DNA of 64,000 nt from Streptomyces sp. CB09001 (GTDB lineage: Bacteria; Actinomycetota; Actinomycetes; Streptomycetales; Streptomycetaceae), in contig NZ_CP026730.1 of the NCBI RefSeq assembly GCF_003369795.1, positions 2,666,001 through 2,730,000 of the forward strand, read 5' to 3'. Positions within the stretch are counted from its first letter, which is position 1; each line of letters begins with the position of its first letter. The translations under genes were made by a program, and so were the position numbers. Positions 44,241 through 53,670 of this stretch are shown here, piece by piece. The notes below the pieces were generated by a model. The model was not told the DNA's origin. It ran no database searches and worked only from the letters and a program-made list of their open reading frames with translations.

Positions 44241-45737
44241 ATGGCGTCCAGCCTGACGAAGGACTCGGTCACCCCGGGCACCCCCGGCACCGAGAAGACC
44301 TTCTTCGGCCACCCCCGCGGACTGGCCACACTCTTCATGACCGAGATGTGGGAGAGGTTCTCCTACTACGGCATGAGGGCTCTGCTCCCGCTGTACCTCG
44401 TCGCCCCGGGTGGTCTCGGCCTCGGCGCCGGCACCGCGACCGCGATCTACTCGGTGTACCTCTCGCTGGTGTACCTGCTCACGATGCCGGGCGGCTGGTT
44501 CGGCGACCGCGTCTGGGGTCCCCGCAAGACCGTCGCCATCGCCGGCGGCGTGATCATGCTCGGCCACCTCACGCTGGCGCTGCCGTCCTCCGGCACGTTC
44601 TACGCGGGCCTCGGCCTGGTCGCCATCGGCTCGGGTCTGCTGAAGGCCAACATCTCCACGATGGTCGGCCAGCTCTACGACGGCCCCGACGACCCGCGCC
44701 GCGACGGTGGCTTCACCGTCTTCTACATGGGCATCAACCTCGGTGCCTTCGCCGCCCCGCTGACCATCGGCACCATCGGTGAGAACGTCAACTGGCACCT
44801 GGGCTTCGCGCTCGCGGCGGTCGGCATGGGCCTGGGCGTGCTCCAGTTCCTGATCGGCAGCCGCCACCTGGCCGCGCACTCCAGCGTGGTCCCCAAGCCG
44901 CTGTCCGTCGAGGAGAAGACCTCGACGCTGCGCAAGGCCGCCTTCTGGGCCGCGCTGGCCGTCGTCTTCTACGCGATCGTCGGCTTCTCCGGCCACTACA
45001 CCCTGAACTGGATCCTGGTCCCGCTGACCCTGCTCGGCGTGATCATCCCGATCCTGGTGCTGACCAACATCAAGCGCGACAAGTCCCTGGACCGCGCCGA
45101 GCAGTCCAAGATGTCGGCGTACATCTGGTTCTTCGTCGCCGCCGCCGTGTTCTGGATGATCTACGACCAGGGCGGCTCGACCCTGTCGCTCTTCGCCGAC
45201 TCCTCGGCGAACAACAGCGTCTTCGGCTGGGACTTCCCGGTCTCCTGGTACCAGTCGGTCAACCCGGTCATCATCATGGCCCTGGCCCCGGTCTTCGCCA
45301 CGGTGTGGCTGGCGCTCAACCGCCGGGGCAAGGAGCCCAGCACGGTCGTCAAGTTCTGCGGCGGTCTGGTCCTGGTCGGTGCGTCCTTCTTCCTCTTCCT
45401 GGCCCCGCTGGGCATCGCGGAGGGCGGCCACAAGGCGGCGGCCCTCTGGCTGGTGGCGATCTACTTCGTCCAGACCTGCGGTGAGCTGATGCTCTCCCCG
45501 GTCGGCCTGTCGGTCACGACGAAGATGGCGCCGGTGAAGTACGCCTCGCAGATGATGGGCGTCTGGTTCCTGGCCGTCACCGCCGGTGACGCCACGACCG
45601 GCCTGCTCTCCATCGCCGGCGTCGACCTCAACAGGACGGGCATCGTCGCCGCGGAGGCCACCCTCGCGGTGGTCGCGGGCGTCGCGATCTGGATGTACCG
45701 CAAGCGCGTCAAGGAACTCATGGGCGACGTGCGCTGA
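44241..45737 (+). CDS. POT family proton-coupled di/tripeptide transporter
   Basis: 498 residues with about 14 hydrophobic segments, normal for bacterial POT proteins. The signature E1xxE2R motif appears as FMTEMWERFSYYGMRALLPLYL (residues about 32-53). GFTVFYMGINLGAFAAPLTIG is the PTR2 signature, and QTCGELMLSPVGLSV is the C-terminal conserved Glu segment. It imports short peptides with protons. It is preceded by a 500-bp regulatory gap and followed by a near-perfect terminator. Confidence 0.94.
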   Translation: MASSLTKDSVTPGTPGTEKTFFGHPRGLATLFMTEMWERFSYYGMRALLPLYLVAPGGLGLGAGTATAIYSVYLSLVYLLTMPGGWFGDRVWGPRKTVAIAGGVIMLGHLTLALPSSGTFYAGLGLVAIGSGLLKANISTMVGQLYDGPDDPRRDGGFTVFYMGINLGAFAAPLTIGTIGENVNWHLGFALAAVGMGLGVLQFLIGSRHLAAHSSVVPKPLSVEEKTSTLRKAAFWAALAVVFYAIVGFSGHYTLNWILVPLTLLGVIIPILVLTNIKRDKSLDRAEQSKMSAYIWFFVAAAVFWMIYDQGGSTLSLFADSSANNSVFGWDFPVSWYQSVNPVIIMALAPVFATVWLALNRRGKEPSTVVKFCGGLVLVGASFFLFLAPLGIAEGGHKAAALWLVAIYFVQTCGELMLSPVGLSVTTKMAPVKYASQMMGVWFLAVTAGDATTGLLSIAGVDLNRTGIVAAEATLAVVAGVAIWMYRKRVKELMGDVR

Positions 45738-45761
45738 GCCCCGCGAACGGCTGTCTTTGAA

Positions 45762-45800
45762 CGGAGGGTCACCTCATCCGGCGGATGGGGTGACCCTCCG
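45762..45800. terminator. Strong bidirectional terminator
   Basis: An 18-bp stem (45762-45779 with 45783-45800, CGGAGGGTCACCTCATCC, one G-T wobble) and a 3-nt loop GGC lie between convergent POT and DUF397 genes. Confidence 0.88.
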
Positions 45801-45806
45801 GGCGCT

Positions 45807-46004
45807 CTACCCCGCCCGCAGAGCCACGTACGAGGCGAAGTCGGCCCACGTGGCGGGGAGCAGGGCGAGGGGCAACTCAGTCGGGTTCTTCGAGTCCCGG
45901 ACCAGGATCGTCGTCGGGGTGGCGGCCATCTCGACACAATTCGACCCGTCGGGGCTGTAACTGGACTTGCACCACTGACGGATGTCCGTATCGGCCTCTT
46001 TCAC
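45807..46004 (-). CDS. DUF397 domain protein (copy 1)
   Basis: 65 residues: WCKSSYSPDGSNCVEMA, TTILVRDSKNP and ATWADFASYV are the three conserved DUF397 segments. These small proteins usually accompany XRE/DUF5753 regulators and help control development or antibiotic production. GTG start at 46004. Second of two adjacent DUF397 genes downstream of a damaged regulator. Confidence 0.88.
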   Translation of the reverse strand: MKEADTDIRQWCKSSYSPDGSNCVEMAATPTTILVRDSKNPTELPLALLPATWADFASYVALRAG

Positions 46005-46030
46005 GACTGGACCTCCGCGTCGAGAAACCC

Positions 46031-46222
46031 TCAGTCAGAGGCTACGCGCGACTTCGCCGTGTGGTGAACGAAATCCGCCCAGACGGTGCGTGGGAAGGCG
46101 AGGCGTGATCCGGTGGGGGCCTTGGAGTCGCGGACCAGGATCTTCGCCGGGGCGGTGGCTATCTCGACGCAGTTCGAACTGTCGCCGCTGTACGTGGACT
46201 TCCGCCACTGGTGGATGTTCAT
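46031..46222 (-). CDS. DUF397 domain protein (copy 2)
   Basis: 63 residues with WRKSTYSGDSSNCVEIA, KILVRDSKAPTG and TVWADFVHH. The ATG at 46222 has GAGAGAGG upstream; an in-frame GTG at 46237 overlaps the stop of the preceding XRE remnant (GTGA), showing the original translational coupling. About half identical to copy 1, so likely a local duplication. Confidence 0.88.
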   Translation of the reverse strand: MNIHQWRKSTYSGDSSNCVEIATAPAKILVRDSKAPTGSRLAFPRTVWADFVHHTAKSRVASD

Positions 46223-46233
46223 GCCGACCTCTC

Positions 46234-46837
46234 TCACAAGTCCCGCCCGAGCTTCTGAATGAAGTCGCGCGATGCGGTGGTGTCGAGCGCGCAGGACTCC
46301 ATGTGGTCCAGCACGGCACGGTACTTGGCCAACTGAGCCTCCGCGTCGAGAAATCCGCAGCCGCCGTGGTGGGTGTCCAACTGCACGGTGTCGAGTTGGG
46401 GCACGGCTCCCTCGACGTAGTCGAAGGACTGTCCAGTGCTGGGGTGGTACTCCGCCCCGAAGGGGATGACGCGAACCGTGACGTTCGGCAACTCGCCCAT
46501 GGCCAAGAGGTGCTTGAGCTGACCGCGCGCGACCTCGGGGCCACCGAAGCCCATCCGGAGAGCCGACTCGTGGATGATCGCCGAGTACGGCGGCGGACTC
46601 TCCTTGTGAAGGATGCCCTGTCGCTTGATGCGGTGGGTGAGGCGGTGCTCGATCTCGTACTGCCGCATCGACGGGACCACGGCTCGAAAGAGCGCTCGTG
46701 CGTGGTCCGTTGTCTGCAGGAGCGCAGGGATGTGCATGGTGAGCCACGCGCAGGCCTGTGGCGTGGTGCTCCAGTTCGGCCAGGTCGATCAGGGCCGCAT
46801 GCGGGTGCTCGCGGTACTCCTCCCACCAGCCACGGGT
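46234..46837 (-). pseudogene. XRE/DUF5753 regulator remnant, N-terminus lost and frameshifted
   Basis: The open part (46737-46234) encodes a DUF5753 domain (MHIPALLQTTDHARALF... RVIPFGAEYHPSTGQSFDYVE... ASRDFIQKLGRDL). Upstream, homology continues in a different frame as WWEEYREHPHAALIDLAELEHHATGLR, so a frameshift lies near 46745. Beyond about 46837 the expected helix-turn-helix domain (about 90 residues) is absent, replaced by the tail of an ATPase gene on the other strand. A short product from the ATG at 46737 might be made but would lack DNA binding. Confidence 0.8.
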
Positions 46838-46839
46838 CC

Positions 46840-47124
46840 GGCACCTACCGGCACACCCGCGGCCCCTGCTCGCTGCGGCTCACCGCGCTGAGCGACGGGC
46901 GGCTGCGGGTCGGGGTGTGGGACAGCAGCCCGCATGTCCCTTCCCCCTTCGCGGAACCGCCGGGAGGCCACCGCACGGCTCCCCGCCCGCCGGGGGACGC
47001 GGAGGGCGGGCGCGGGCTGCACCTCGTACAGGCGTGTGCCGACTCGTGGGGCGGGTGGTCGCTGGGCGACGACGTGCTCCCGCGGGGCGCCGGGAAGCTG
47101 CTCCGGTTCGAGGTGCGGGGGTAG
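46840..47124 (+). pseudogene. Truncated anti-sigma/ATP-binding (HATPase) protein, C-terminal remnant
   Basis: The plus-strand frame ending at 47124 reads SLRLTALSDGRLRVGVWDSSP, then GRGLHLVQACADSWGGWSLGDD and a final LLRFEVRG: the last third of a RsbW-like HATPase (the GRGLHLV is its G-box). The start codon and N-terminal two thirds, including the N-box, are missing. It abuts the decapitated XRE gene on the opposite strand. Such genes normally diverge from XRE/DUF397 units, so one deletion removed both 5' ends. Confidence 0.75.
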
Positions 47125-47153
47125 CGCGGGGCGCGCAGCCCCCGGGGACGGCC

Positions 47154-47669
47154 TTACGCCGGAGCGCCCAGCTCCGCCCAGACCCGCTTCCCCGCGACCC
47201 CCGGGGTGCGTACGACGCCCCAGTCCAGGCACAGGCGCTGCACGATGAACATGCCGTGGCCGCCGGGGCGACCGGCGCGGTGCGGGGTGCGGGGCGCGGG
47301 CTGTCCCGTGCCCCGGTCGGAGACCTCCAGCCGGATCACCTTCTTCTCGCAGGTGATCCGCAGCTCGTCCGGCCCCTCGGCGTGCAGGCACGCGTTGGTG
47401 ACCAGCTCGGAGACCACGAGCAGGACGTCCTCGGCGGCGGCACGCTGGTCCGCGGTGGCGGAGGGCAGCCAGCCCCAGGCGTACAGCGCCTCGCGGGTGA
47501 AGTCGCGGGCCAGCGGGACGACCCCGCTCGCGTCCTCGAAGCTCAGCCTGCGGGACTGCCGCCCGCCGCCCTCCCCGGACGCCGAGGCGGGCGCGGACGC
47601 GGACGCTCCGGAAGCGCCGCCGGGCTCCGGACCGCGGTCGCCCGGCGAGTAGGGCCGGGTGGTGCTCAT
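47154..47669 (-). CDS. Anti-sigma factor kinase (RsbW-like HATPase)
   Basis: 171 residues. The first 40 are low-complexity Ser/Ala/Gly, followed by a GHKL ATPase domain: SELVTNACLHAEGPDE is the N-box, RLEVSDRGTGQPAP the G1 region and GRPGGHGMFIVQRL the G2 region. These kinases hold a SigB/F-type sigma factor and phosphorylate an antagonist serine. The STAS antagonist and sigI lie just beyond, so this should be the SigI anti-sigma factor (called PrsI in S. coelicolor, as I recall). Confidence 0.88.
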   Translation of the reverse strand: MSTTRPYSPGDRGPEPGGASGASASAPASASGEGGGRQSRRLSFEDASGVVPLARDFTREALYAWGWLPSATADQRAAAEDVLLVVSELVTNACLHAEGPDELRITCEKKVIRLEVSDRGTGQPAPRTPHRAGRPGGHGMFIVQRLCLDWGVVRTPGVAGKRVWAELGAPA

Positions 47670-47865
47670 CAGCGCTTCACCTCACCGATTCACCAGTTCA
47701 CGTTTCAAATTCGTAGACAGCAATGTCGTACACAGCCGGTTCAGGGTCTCTCCTGCCCGACCGGACCGTACGAACACCCCTGTATTGCGCACGAAACCCG
47801 GCGCGGGGTGAGAACACCCGCTCCGGGAAGCACACGCGCCCCTCCGCCGGCCGGACAAGGACGGC

Positions 47866-48243
47866 TCAGTCGGACGCGTCGGCCAGGGCGGCCGCAAGCG
47901 TGTCATGAAGGGTGAAGACAGCTTCCGCCCCCGTGATCTCGAACACGCGCGCCACCACCGGCTGCATGGCCACCAAATGCACTCCGCCCCCCGCGGCCTC
48001 CGCTTTCAACCGGGCGCCGAGCAGGACGTTGAGCCCCGTGGAGTCGCAGAACTCCAGCCGTGAGCAGTCCACGACGAGCCGGTTGAATCCCTTGTCGAGA
48101 CAGCCCTCCAGCGGCTCGCGCAACAGATCGGCGGTGTGGTGATCCAGCTCACCCGCCGGGGTCACGACGGCGCTGGGGCCCTCTTCCCGCACCTCCACCA
48201 GAAGCCGGCCCGACTGGGCACTGCCGACCGTCCCGCGGTCCAT
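47866..48243 (-). CDS. Anti-sigma factor antagonist (STAS domain)
   Basis: 125 residues, single STAS domain. The phospho-acceptor is Ser68 in LEFCDSTGLNVLLGARL; HTADLLREPLEGCL and VARVFEITGAEAVFTLHDTL are typical flanking segments. When unphosphorylated it should bind the anti-sigma kinase and free the sigma factor. The ATG at 48243 follows GGGAGAG. It is divergent from sigI and codirectional with the kinase, 196 bp away. Confidence 0.9.
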   Translation of the reverse strand: MDRGTVGSAQSGRLLVEVREEGPSAVVTPAGELDHHTADLLREPLEGCLDKGFNRLVVDCSRLEFCDSTGLNVLLGARLKAEAAGGGVHLVAMQPVVARVFEITGAEAVFTLHDTLAAALADASD

Positions 48244-48495
48244 GCCGTTTCTCTCTCCCGAGGTCGTGACTGCTTGCTGACGCACTCGAACACTACGCCT
48301 TCCCACCGCACTCCGACACCCGAACAACCGCACACAAACGGACATACCCGCACAGAACACACTTGCGGTCGGCTCGGTAAACCCGGTAGGGCTAGTAGGA
48401 CACGTAAACCGACACGGCCGGCTTTGGAGGCGCCGCACACCGCAGTGCACGAATTTGGCTTCGGCAGCCGTATGCCGAGAACGATGGAGGACATC

Positions 48496-49410
48496 ATGTC
48501 ACCCCGGCTCGACGGATCGCGTACCCACGAAGCGACGTCGACACTCCCTCCGGAACATCTGGATCCCATCGCGCGCCCTGACGCCGTCGTCGACCACGAC
48601 GACGCGCTCGCCGGGCTTCCGGACATCCCCGCGTACGACGAGGTCGCTCCGGCGGACGCCAGGGCCCTGTCCAAGACCCTCTTCGAGCGGCTGGAGTCGC
48701 TGGAGGAAGGCACCCACGAGTACGCGTACGTACGCAACACGCTCGTCGAGCTGAACCTCGCGCTGGTCAAGTTCGCCGCCTCCCGCTTCCGCTCGCGCAG
48801 CGAGCCGATGGAGGACATCATCCAGGTCGGCACGATCGGCCTGATCAAGGCGATCGACCGCTTCGAGATGTCGCGTGGTGTGGAGTTCCCCACGTTCGCG
48901 ATGCCGACCATCATCGGCGAGATCAAGCGCTTCTTCCGCGACACCTCGTGGTCCGTGCGCGTTCCGCGCCGCCTCCAGGAGCTGCGGCTCGACCTGGCGA
49001 AGGCCGGTGACGAGCTGGCCCAGCGCCTCGACCGCGCCCCCACGGTGACCGAGCTGGCCGAGCACCTCGGCCTGTCCAAGGACGAGGTCGTCGAGGGCAT
49101 GGCGGCGTCCAACGCCTACACCGCCTCCTCGCTGGACGCCCAGCCGGAGGAGGACGACGCGGAGGGCGCGCTCGCCGACCGCATCGGCTACGAGGACCAC
49201 GGGCTCGAAGGCATCGAGTACGTCGAGTCGCTGAAGCCGCTGATCGCCGAGCTGCCTTCCCGGGACCGGAAGATCCTCTCCCTCCGTTTCGTCGCCGGCA
49301 TGACCCAGTCGGAGATCGGCGAGGAGCTGGGCATCTCCCAGATGCATGTCTCACGTCTGCTGTCGCGGACCCTCGTACGGCTGCGCAAGGGGCTCACGGT
49401 CGAGGAGTAG
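48496..49410 (+). CDS. sigI: RNA polymerase sigma factor, SigB/SigF type
   Basis: About 304 residues. Region 2 (EPMEDIIQVGTIGLIKAIDRFEMSRGVEFPTFAMPTIIGEIKRFFRDTSW), region 3 (VPRRLQELRLDLAKAGDELAQRL, VTELAEHLGLSKDEV) and region 4 (LPSRDRKILSLRFVAGMTQSEIGEELGISQMHVSRLLSRTL) identify a stress/development sigma of the SigB/F/H group. The cassette antisigma-STAS-sigma matches S. coelicolor sigI. The ATG at 48496 has GGAGG five nt upstream; ATG 48472 would add MPRTMEDI and is possible. A GC-rich terminator follows. Confidence 0.87.
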   Translation: MSPRLDGSRTHEATSTLPPEHLDPIARPDAVVDHDDALAGLPDIPAYDEVAPADARALSKTLFERLESLEEGTHEYAYVRNTLVELNLALVKFAASRFRSRSEPMEDIIQVGTIGLIKAIDRFEMSRGVEFPTFAMPTIIGEIKRFFRDTSWSVRVPRRLQELRLDLAKAGDELAQRLDRAPTVTELAEHLGLSKDEVVEGMAASNAYTASSLDAQPEEDDAEGALADRIGYEDHGLEGIEYVESLKPLIAELPSRDRKILSLRFVAGMTQSEIGEELGISQMHVSRLLSRTLVRLRKGLTVEE

Positions 49411-49443
49411 TCCTCAGACCCTGCCGGGTGTCGCTTGCCCTCC

Positions 49444-49475
49444 AGGGGGGCGGTCCGAAATCGGGCCGCCCCCCT
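49444..49475 (+). terminator. sigI terminator
   Basis: AGGGGGGCGG (49444-49453) pairs perfectly with CCGCCCCCCT (49466-49475), with further partial pairing inside the 12-nt loop. It is 33 bp after the sigI stop. Confidence 0.8.
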
Positions 49476-49493
49476 TCGGGTTGCCGCCGCACC

Positions 49494-49826
49494 TCACGGG
49501 GAGTTGGCGATCAGCGCCGCCGTCGGCAGGAGCGGCACCAGGACGCACAGCAGCCAGAACGAGCGCGGGGCGAGGGCGGTCCTGCGCCGCAGGGGCTGGT
49601 TGGCCAGCCACCAGACGAGCCCGAACAGCGCGACCACCGGGACGACGATCACCAGCCAGAGGGCCATGCCGTCGTTCTCCGTCGGCTCGCGCACGGTCCA
49701 GCCGAGCTCGGCCAGCGGCCAGTTCACCAGCAGGTACCGGACGAGCCAGATCGGCACCACGGCCGGAACGCCGAGCAGCAGGTTCACCAGGAACGGCGCC
49801 CACCAGGCCCGCAGGTGTCGCGCCAT
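49494..49826 (-). CDS. Small integral membrane protein, unknown
   Basis: 110 residues with three hydrophobic helices (about 8-33 FLVNLLLGVPAVVPIWLVRYLLV, 54-75 MALWLVIVVPVVALFGLVWWL, 88-106 SFWLLCVLVPLLPTAALIA). No enzymatic motif. It is convergent with sigI and lies 36 bp downstream of hutI on the same strand; it could be the last gene of the hut transcript, though a functional link is not implied. Confidence 0.75.
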   Translation of the reverse strand: MARHLRAWWAPFLVNLLLGVPAVVPIWLVRYLLVNWPLAELGWTVREPTENDGMALWLVIVVPVVALFGLVWWLANQPLRRRTALAPRSFWLLCVLVPLLPTAALIANSP

Positions 49827-49862
49827 CCGCCCCGTCCCCCGCTCCCACCGACGCTCGTACGC

Positions 49863-51038
49863 TCACACCTTACGTACGCCCCGGCGCCACACCCCCGCGA
49901 CCAGCGGCACCCCCGGCCGGTAGGCCAGGTGGACGTGGCTCGGGGCGTCGAGCAGCGTCAGGTCGGCGTACGCGCCCGGGACGAGGTGGCCGACGTCCTC
50001 ACGGCGCAGGGCCGCGGCGCCGCCCGCGGTGGCCGACCAGACCGCCTCGTCCGGCGTCATCCCCATGTCCCGTACCGCGAGCGCGATGCAGAAGGGGACG
50101 GAGGACGTGAAGGAGGAGCCGGGGTTGCAGTCGGTGGAGAGGGCCACCGTGGCACCCGCGTCGATGAGACGCCGGGCGTCCGGCCACTCGGCGCGGGTGG
50201 AGAACTCGGCGCCGGGCAGCAGGGTCGCGACCGTGCGGCTGCTCGCGAGGGCGTCCACGTCTGCGTCGGTGAGATGGGTGCAGTGGTCGGCGCTGGCGGC
50301 GTCGAGTTCGACGGCGAGCCGGACGCCGGGGCCGTAGGAGAGCTGGTTGGCGTGGATGCGGGGGTGCAGGCCCCTGGCCCTGCCCGCGGTGAGGATCGCG
50401 CGGGCCTGGTCGCCGTCGAAGGCGCCCTCCTCGCAGAACACGTCGATCCAGCGGGCGTGCGGGGCGCAGGCGTCGAGCATCTCGCCGGTGACGAGGTCGA
50501 CGTAGGCGGCGGGGTCGTCGGCGAGTTCGGGGGCGACGATGTGGGCGCCGAGGAAGGTGACCTCGTCGGTGTGGCGGGCGGCGACGCGCAGGGCGCGGGA
50601 CTCGTCGGCGGTGGTCAGGCCGTAGCCGGACTTGGTCTCGAAGGTGGTGGTGCCCTGGCGCAGGGCCTCGGCGAGGTAACGGGTGAGCCCGGCCTCCAGT
50701 TCGTCGTCGCTCGCGGCGCGGGTGGCGGCGACGGTGGTGCGGATGCCGCCCGCGCCGTAGGGGCGGCCGGACATGCGGGCGTTGAACTCCTCGGTGCGGT
50801 CGCCCGCGAAGAGGAGGTGGGAGTGGGAGTCCACGAAGCCGGGGAGGACCGCCCGGCCGCCCGCGTCGACCCGATTGTCAGTGGCGGGTGCTTTGCTTGA
50901 TTCACCGGTCCACACGACGCGGTCGCCCTCGATGACGACGGCCGCGTCCCGGACCAGGCCGAGCGGGGAGTGGTCGCCGAGGGAGGGGTCGTTGGTGACG
51001 AGTGCGGCGATGTTGGCGATGACGGTGCTGCTGCTCAT
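49863..51038 (-). CDS. hutI: Imidazolonepropionase
   Basis: 391-residue amidohydrolase, third step of histidine degradation: imidazolone-5-propionate to N-formimino-L-glutamate. Motifs: [17 protein letters not shown] (HxH metal site; His-x-His), [55 protein letters not shown] and [13 protein letters not shown] 51038 precedes [18 protein letters not shown]. Last of the four enzyme genes in the cluster; 68 bp from hutF. Confidence 0.94.
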   Translation of the reverse strand: MSSSTVIANIAALVTNDPSLGDHSPLGLVRDAAVVIEGDRVVWTGESSKAPATDNRVDAGGRAVLPGFVDSHSHLLFAGDRTEEFNARMSGRPYGAGGIRTTVAATRAASDDELEAGLTRYLAEALRQGTTTFETKSGYGLTTADESRALRVAARHTDEVTFLGAHIVAPELADDPAAYVDLVTGEMLDACAPHARWIDVFCEEGAFDGDQARAILTAGRARGLHPRIHANQLSYGPGVRLAVELDAASADHCTHLTDADVDALASSRTVATLLPGAEFSTRAEWPDARRLIDAGATVALSTDCNPGSSFTSSVPFCIALAVRDMGMTPDEAVWSATAGGAAALRREDVGHLVPGAYADLTLLDAPSHVHLAYRPGVPLVAGVWRRGVRKV

Positions 51039-51106
51039 GGGGTCCCTGGTGTCCTCGTGGGGGCGGGGGCTGGGCCGTGTGACGGGCCGCGGGCGGGGGC
51101 CGGTGG

Positions 51107-52456
51107 TCAGGCGCGCAGGGCTGCGACGGCCCGCGCGAGGGCCTGCGGCACGTCCGGTACGAGGGCGTGCGCCCCGTCGCGTACGACGTGCCGCCCGCCC
51201 ACGACCGTGTGCCGTACGTCCGCTGCCGTCGCGGCGAATACGGCCGTCTCGGCGCCGAGCCTGGGCAGCGGCCCCGCTGTCCTGACCGAGTCCAGCGCGA
51301 CGGTCGCGAGGTCGGCGCGGGCCCCGGCCTCGATGCGGCCGGTGTCGTCCCAGCCGAGGGCCGCGTGACCGTCGGCGGTGGCGGCCCGCAGCAGGGCGGC
51401 GGCGGTCCAGTGGCCGCGGGCGCGGGTGCGCAGGCGCTCGTTCAGCTCCATGGCGCGCGCTTCTTCCAGCAGATCGATGACGGCGTGGCTGTCCGAGCCG
51501 AGGGAGAGCGGCGAACCGGCCCGCTGGAGCTCGGCCGCGGGGCCGATGCCGTCGGCCAGGTCCCGTTCCGTGGTGGGGCACATGCAGGTGCCGGTGCGGC
51601 TGCCGCCGAGCAGGGCGACGTCCTCGTCGGTGAGGTGGGTGCTGTGGACGCCGGTGGTGCGGGGTCCGAGCACGCCGTGGTCGGCGAGGAGGCGGGTCGG
51701 GGTGCATCCGTGGGCCTGGCGGCAGGCGTCGTTCTCGGCGGTCTGCTCGGACAGGTGCACATGCAGCGGGGCCCGCCGCGCCTCGGCCCACTGCGCCACG
51801 GTCGCCAACTGGTCCGCGGGCACGGCCCGTACGGAGTGGATCGCGGCCCCGATCCGTGCGTGATCCCGTTCCTTGAGAACTGAACAGCGTTCGGCCCAGG
51901 CCTGAGCAGTGCCGTCGGAGAAGCGGCGCTGGTGGGTGTTCGGGGGCTCGCCGAAGCCGGAGGACAGGTAGCAGGTGTCGAGGAGGGTGATGCGGACACC
52001 GGCTTCGGCGGCGGCCTCGATCAGGGCCTCGCCCATCGCGTTGGGGTCGGCGTAGGGGGTGCCCCCGGGCGCGTGGTGCACATAGTGGAACTCGCCGACG
52101 GTCGTGATGCCGGCCAGCGCCATCTCGGCGTACACGGCGCGGGCGAGGGCGTGGTAGGTGTCAGGGGTCAGCCGGTCGGCGACGGAGTACATGACCTCGC
52201 GCCAGGTCCAGAAGGTTCCGGAGCCGACCTGGACGGTGCCGCGCAGGGCGCGGTGGAAGGCGTGCGAGTGGGCGTTCGCCAGCCCGGGCAGGGTCAGTCC
52301 GCGCAGGATCTCGGCGCCGGGCGGCGGGGTGTTGACGCCCTGGTGGACGGCGGTGATGCGGCCGTCACTCACGTCCACGGCGACACTCGGCTCGACGTGG
52401 GTGCCGAGCCACGCGTGCTCCAGCCAGTACGTCCGGGTCCGCTCGGAGGAGGTCAC
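51107..52456 (-). CDS. hutF: Formimidoylglutamate deiminase
   Basis: 449-residue amidohydrolase with [18 protein letters not shown] (HxH), [40 protein letters not shown] and [16 protein letters not shown], the expected zinc-site segments. It hydrolyses N-formimino-L-glutamate to N-formyl-L-glutamate and ammonia, the two-step branch of histidine catabolism. Its GTG overlaps the stop of the M20 hydrolase gene (GTGA, 52453-52456), so the pair are coupled. Confidence 0.92.
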   Translation of the reverse strand: MTSSERTRTYWLEHAWLGTHVEPSVAVDVSDGRITAVHQGVNTPPPGAEILRGLTLPGLANAHSHAFHRALRGTVQVGSGTFWTWREVMYSVADRLTPDTYHALARAVYAEMALAGITTVGEFHYVHHAPGGTPYADPNAMGEALIEAAAEAGVRITLLDTCYLSSGFGEPPNTHQRRFSDGTAQAWAERCSVLKERDHARIGAAIHSVRAVPADQLATVAQWAEARRAPLHVHLSEQTAENDACRQAHGCTPTRLLADHGVLGPRTTGVHSTHLTDEDVALLGGSRTGTCMCPTTERDLADGIGPAAELQRAGSPLSLGSDSHAVIDLLEEARAMELNERLRTRARGHWTAAALLRAATADGHAALGWDDTGRIEAGARADLATVALDSVRTAGPLPRLGAETAVFAATAADVRHTVVGGRHVVRDGAHALVPDVPQALARAVAALRA

Positions 52457-53670
52457 GTGCAGGCCAGCCCTTCCAGTACGTCGGCGAGTGCGTGCACCCC
52501 GGCCACGCAGTCGTCCTCGGCGGCGTACTCGGCCGGGGAGTGCGAGACGCCGGTGGGGTTGCGTACGAACAGCATGGCGGTCGGGATGCGGTCGGCGAGG
52601 ATTCCGGCGTCGTGTCCGGCGCCGGTGCCGAGGACGGGGACCTTCAGCTCCGTCTCCGTGCCCAGGATGCGCGCGAGTTCGTCGCGCAGGGCGTGGTCGA
52701 ACTCGACGACGGGTGTGAAGGACTCGCGGACCACGTCGAGGTCCACGCCGTGGGCCGCGGCGTACTCGCGGGCGGCCTTCTCGATGCCGGTGAGCACGGT
52801 GTCCAGGCTCGCCTGGTCGGCGGCGCGGGAGTCGAGCCAGCCGCGTACCAGGGAGGGGACGGCGTTGACGCCGTTGGGCTCGACGCCGATCTTGCCGAAG
52901 GTGGCCACGGCACCGGCGAGTTCGGCCTCGCGGCGGGCGGCGAGGACGGTCTCGGCGTACGACAGCATCGGGTCGTGCCGGTCGGCGAGGCGGGTGGTGC
53001 CGGCGTGGTTGGCCTCGCCCCGGAAGTCGAACCGCCAGCGTCCGTGCGGCCAGATGGCGGACGCGATGCCGATGCGGTCGCCGGACCGGTCGAGGGCGCG
53101 GCCCTGCTCGACGTGGAGTTCGACGAAGGCGCCGATGCGGGCCAGCCGTTCGGGGTCGGGGCCCAGGGTGTCCGGGTCGTACCCGGCGGACTCCATGGCC
53201 TGCGGGAGGGTGATGCCGTCACCGTCGGTGAGGCGGTGCGCCTGCTCGACGGTGAGCGCGCCCGCGGTGAGCCGGGAGCCGACGCAGGCGAGGCCGAAGC
53301 GGGCGCCCTCCTCGTCGCCGAAGTTGACGACGCCCAGCGGCCTGGTGGGCCGCGCTCCCCGCCCGCGCAGTTCGTCGAGGGCGGCGAAGGCGGAGACCAC
53401 GCCGAGGGGGCCGTCGAAGGCGCCGCCGTCGGGCACGGAGTCCAGGTGGGATCCGGTGACGACGGCGTTCCCGGCCGCCGGGTCGCCGAGCCAGGCCCAC
53501 TGGTTGCCGTTGCGGTCGGTCTCGTGGGTCAGCCCGCGTGCCTCGGCCTGTTCCTGGAACCAGGTCCGGCAGTCGGCGTCGGCGCCGGTCCAGGCGGCGC
53601 GGCGGTAGCCGCCGGAGGCGGAGCTGCGGCCGACCGGCAGCAGCTCCGCCCACATGCTGTGGAAACTCAC
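52453..53670 (-). CDS. M20-family amidohydrolase (allantoate/N-carbamoyl amidase type) in the hut operon
   Basis: 405 residues, M20 peptidase family, hydantoinase/carbamoylase subgroup. Metal ligands are recognisable: [20 protein letters not shown] (His, Asp), [11 protein letters not shown] (Glu), [11 protein letters not shown] (His) and the C-terminal [14 protein letters not shown] (His). The subgroup hydrolyses allantoate, carbamoyl or similar amides, but this gene is sandwiched and 4-bp overlapped between hutU and hutF. HutF makes N-formylglutamate, and no hutG is present, so this protein is a good candidate to remove the formyl group. Inferred from context only. Confidence 0.87.
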   Translation of the reverse strand: MSFHSMWAELLPVGRSSASGGYRRAAWTGADADCRTWFQEQAEARGLTHETDRNGNQWAWLGDPAAGNAVVTGSHLDSVPDGGAFDGPLGVVSAFAALDELRGRGARPTRPLGVVNFGDEEGARFGLACVGSRLTAGALTVEQAHRLTDGDGITLPQAMESAGYDPDTLGPDPERLARIGAFVELHVEQGRALDRSGDRIGIASAIWPHGRWRFDFRGEANHAGTTRLADRHDPMLSYAETVLAARREAELAGAVATFGKIGVEPNGVNAVPSLVRGWLDSRAADQASLDTVLTGIEKAAREYAAAHGVDLDVVRESFTPVVEFDHALRDELARILGTETELKVPVLGTGAGHDAGILADRIPTAMLFVRNPTGVSHSPAEYAAEDDCVAGVHALADVLEGLACT

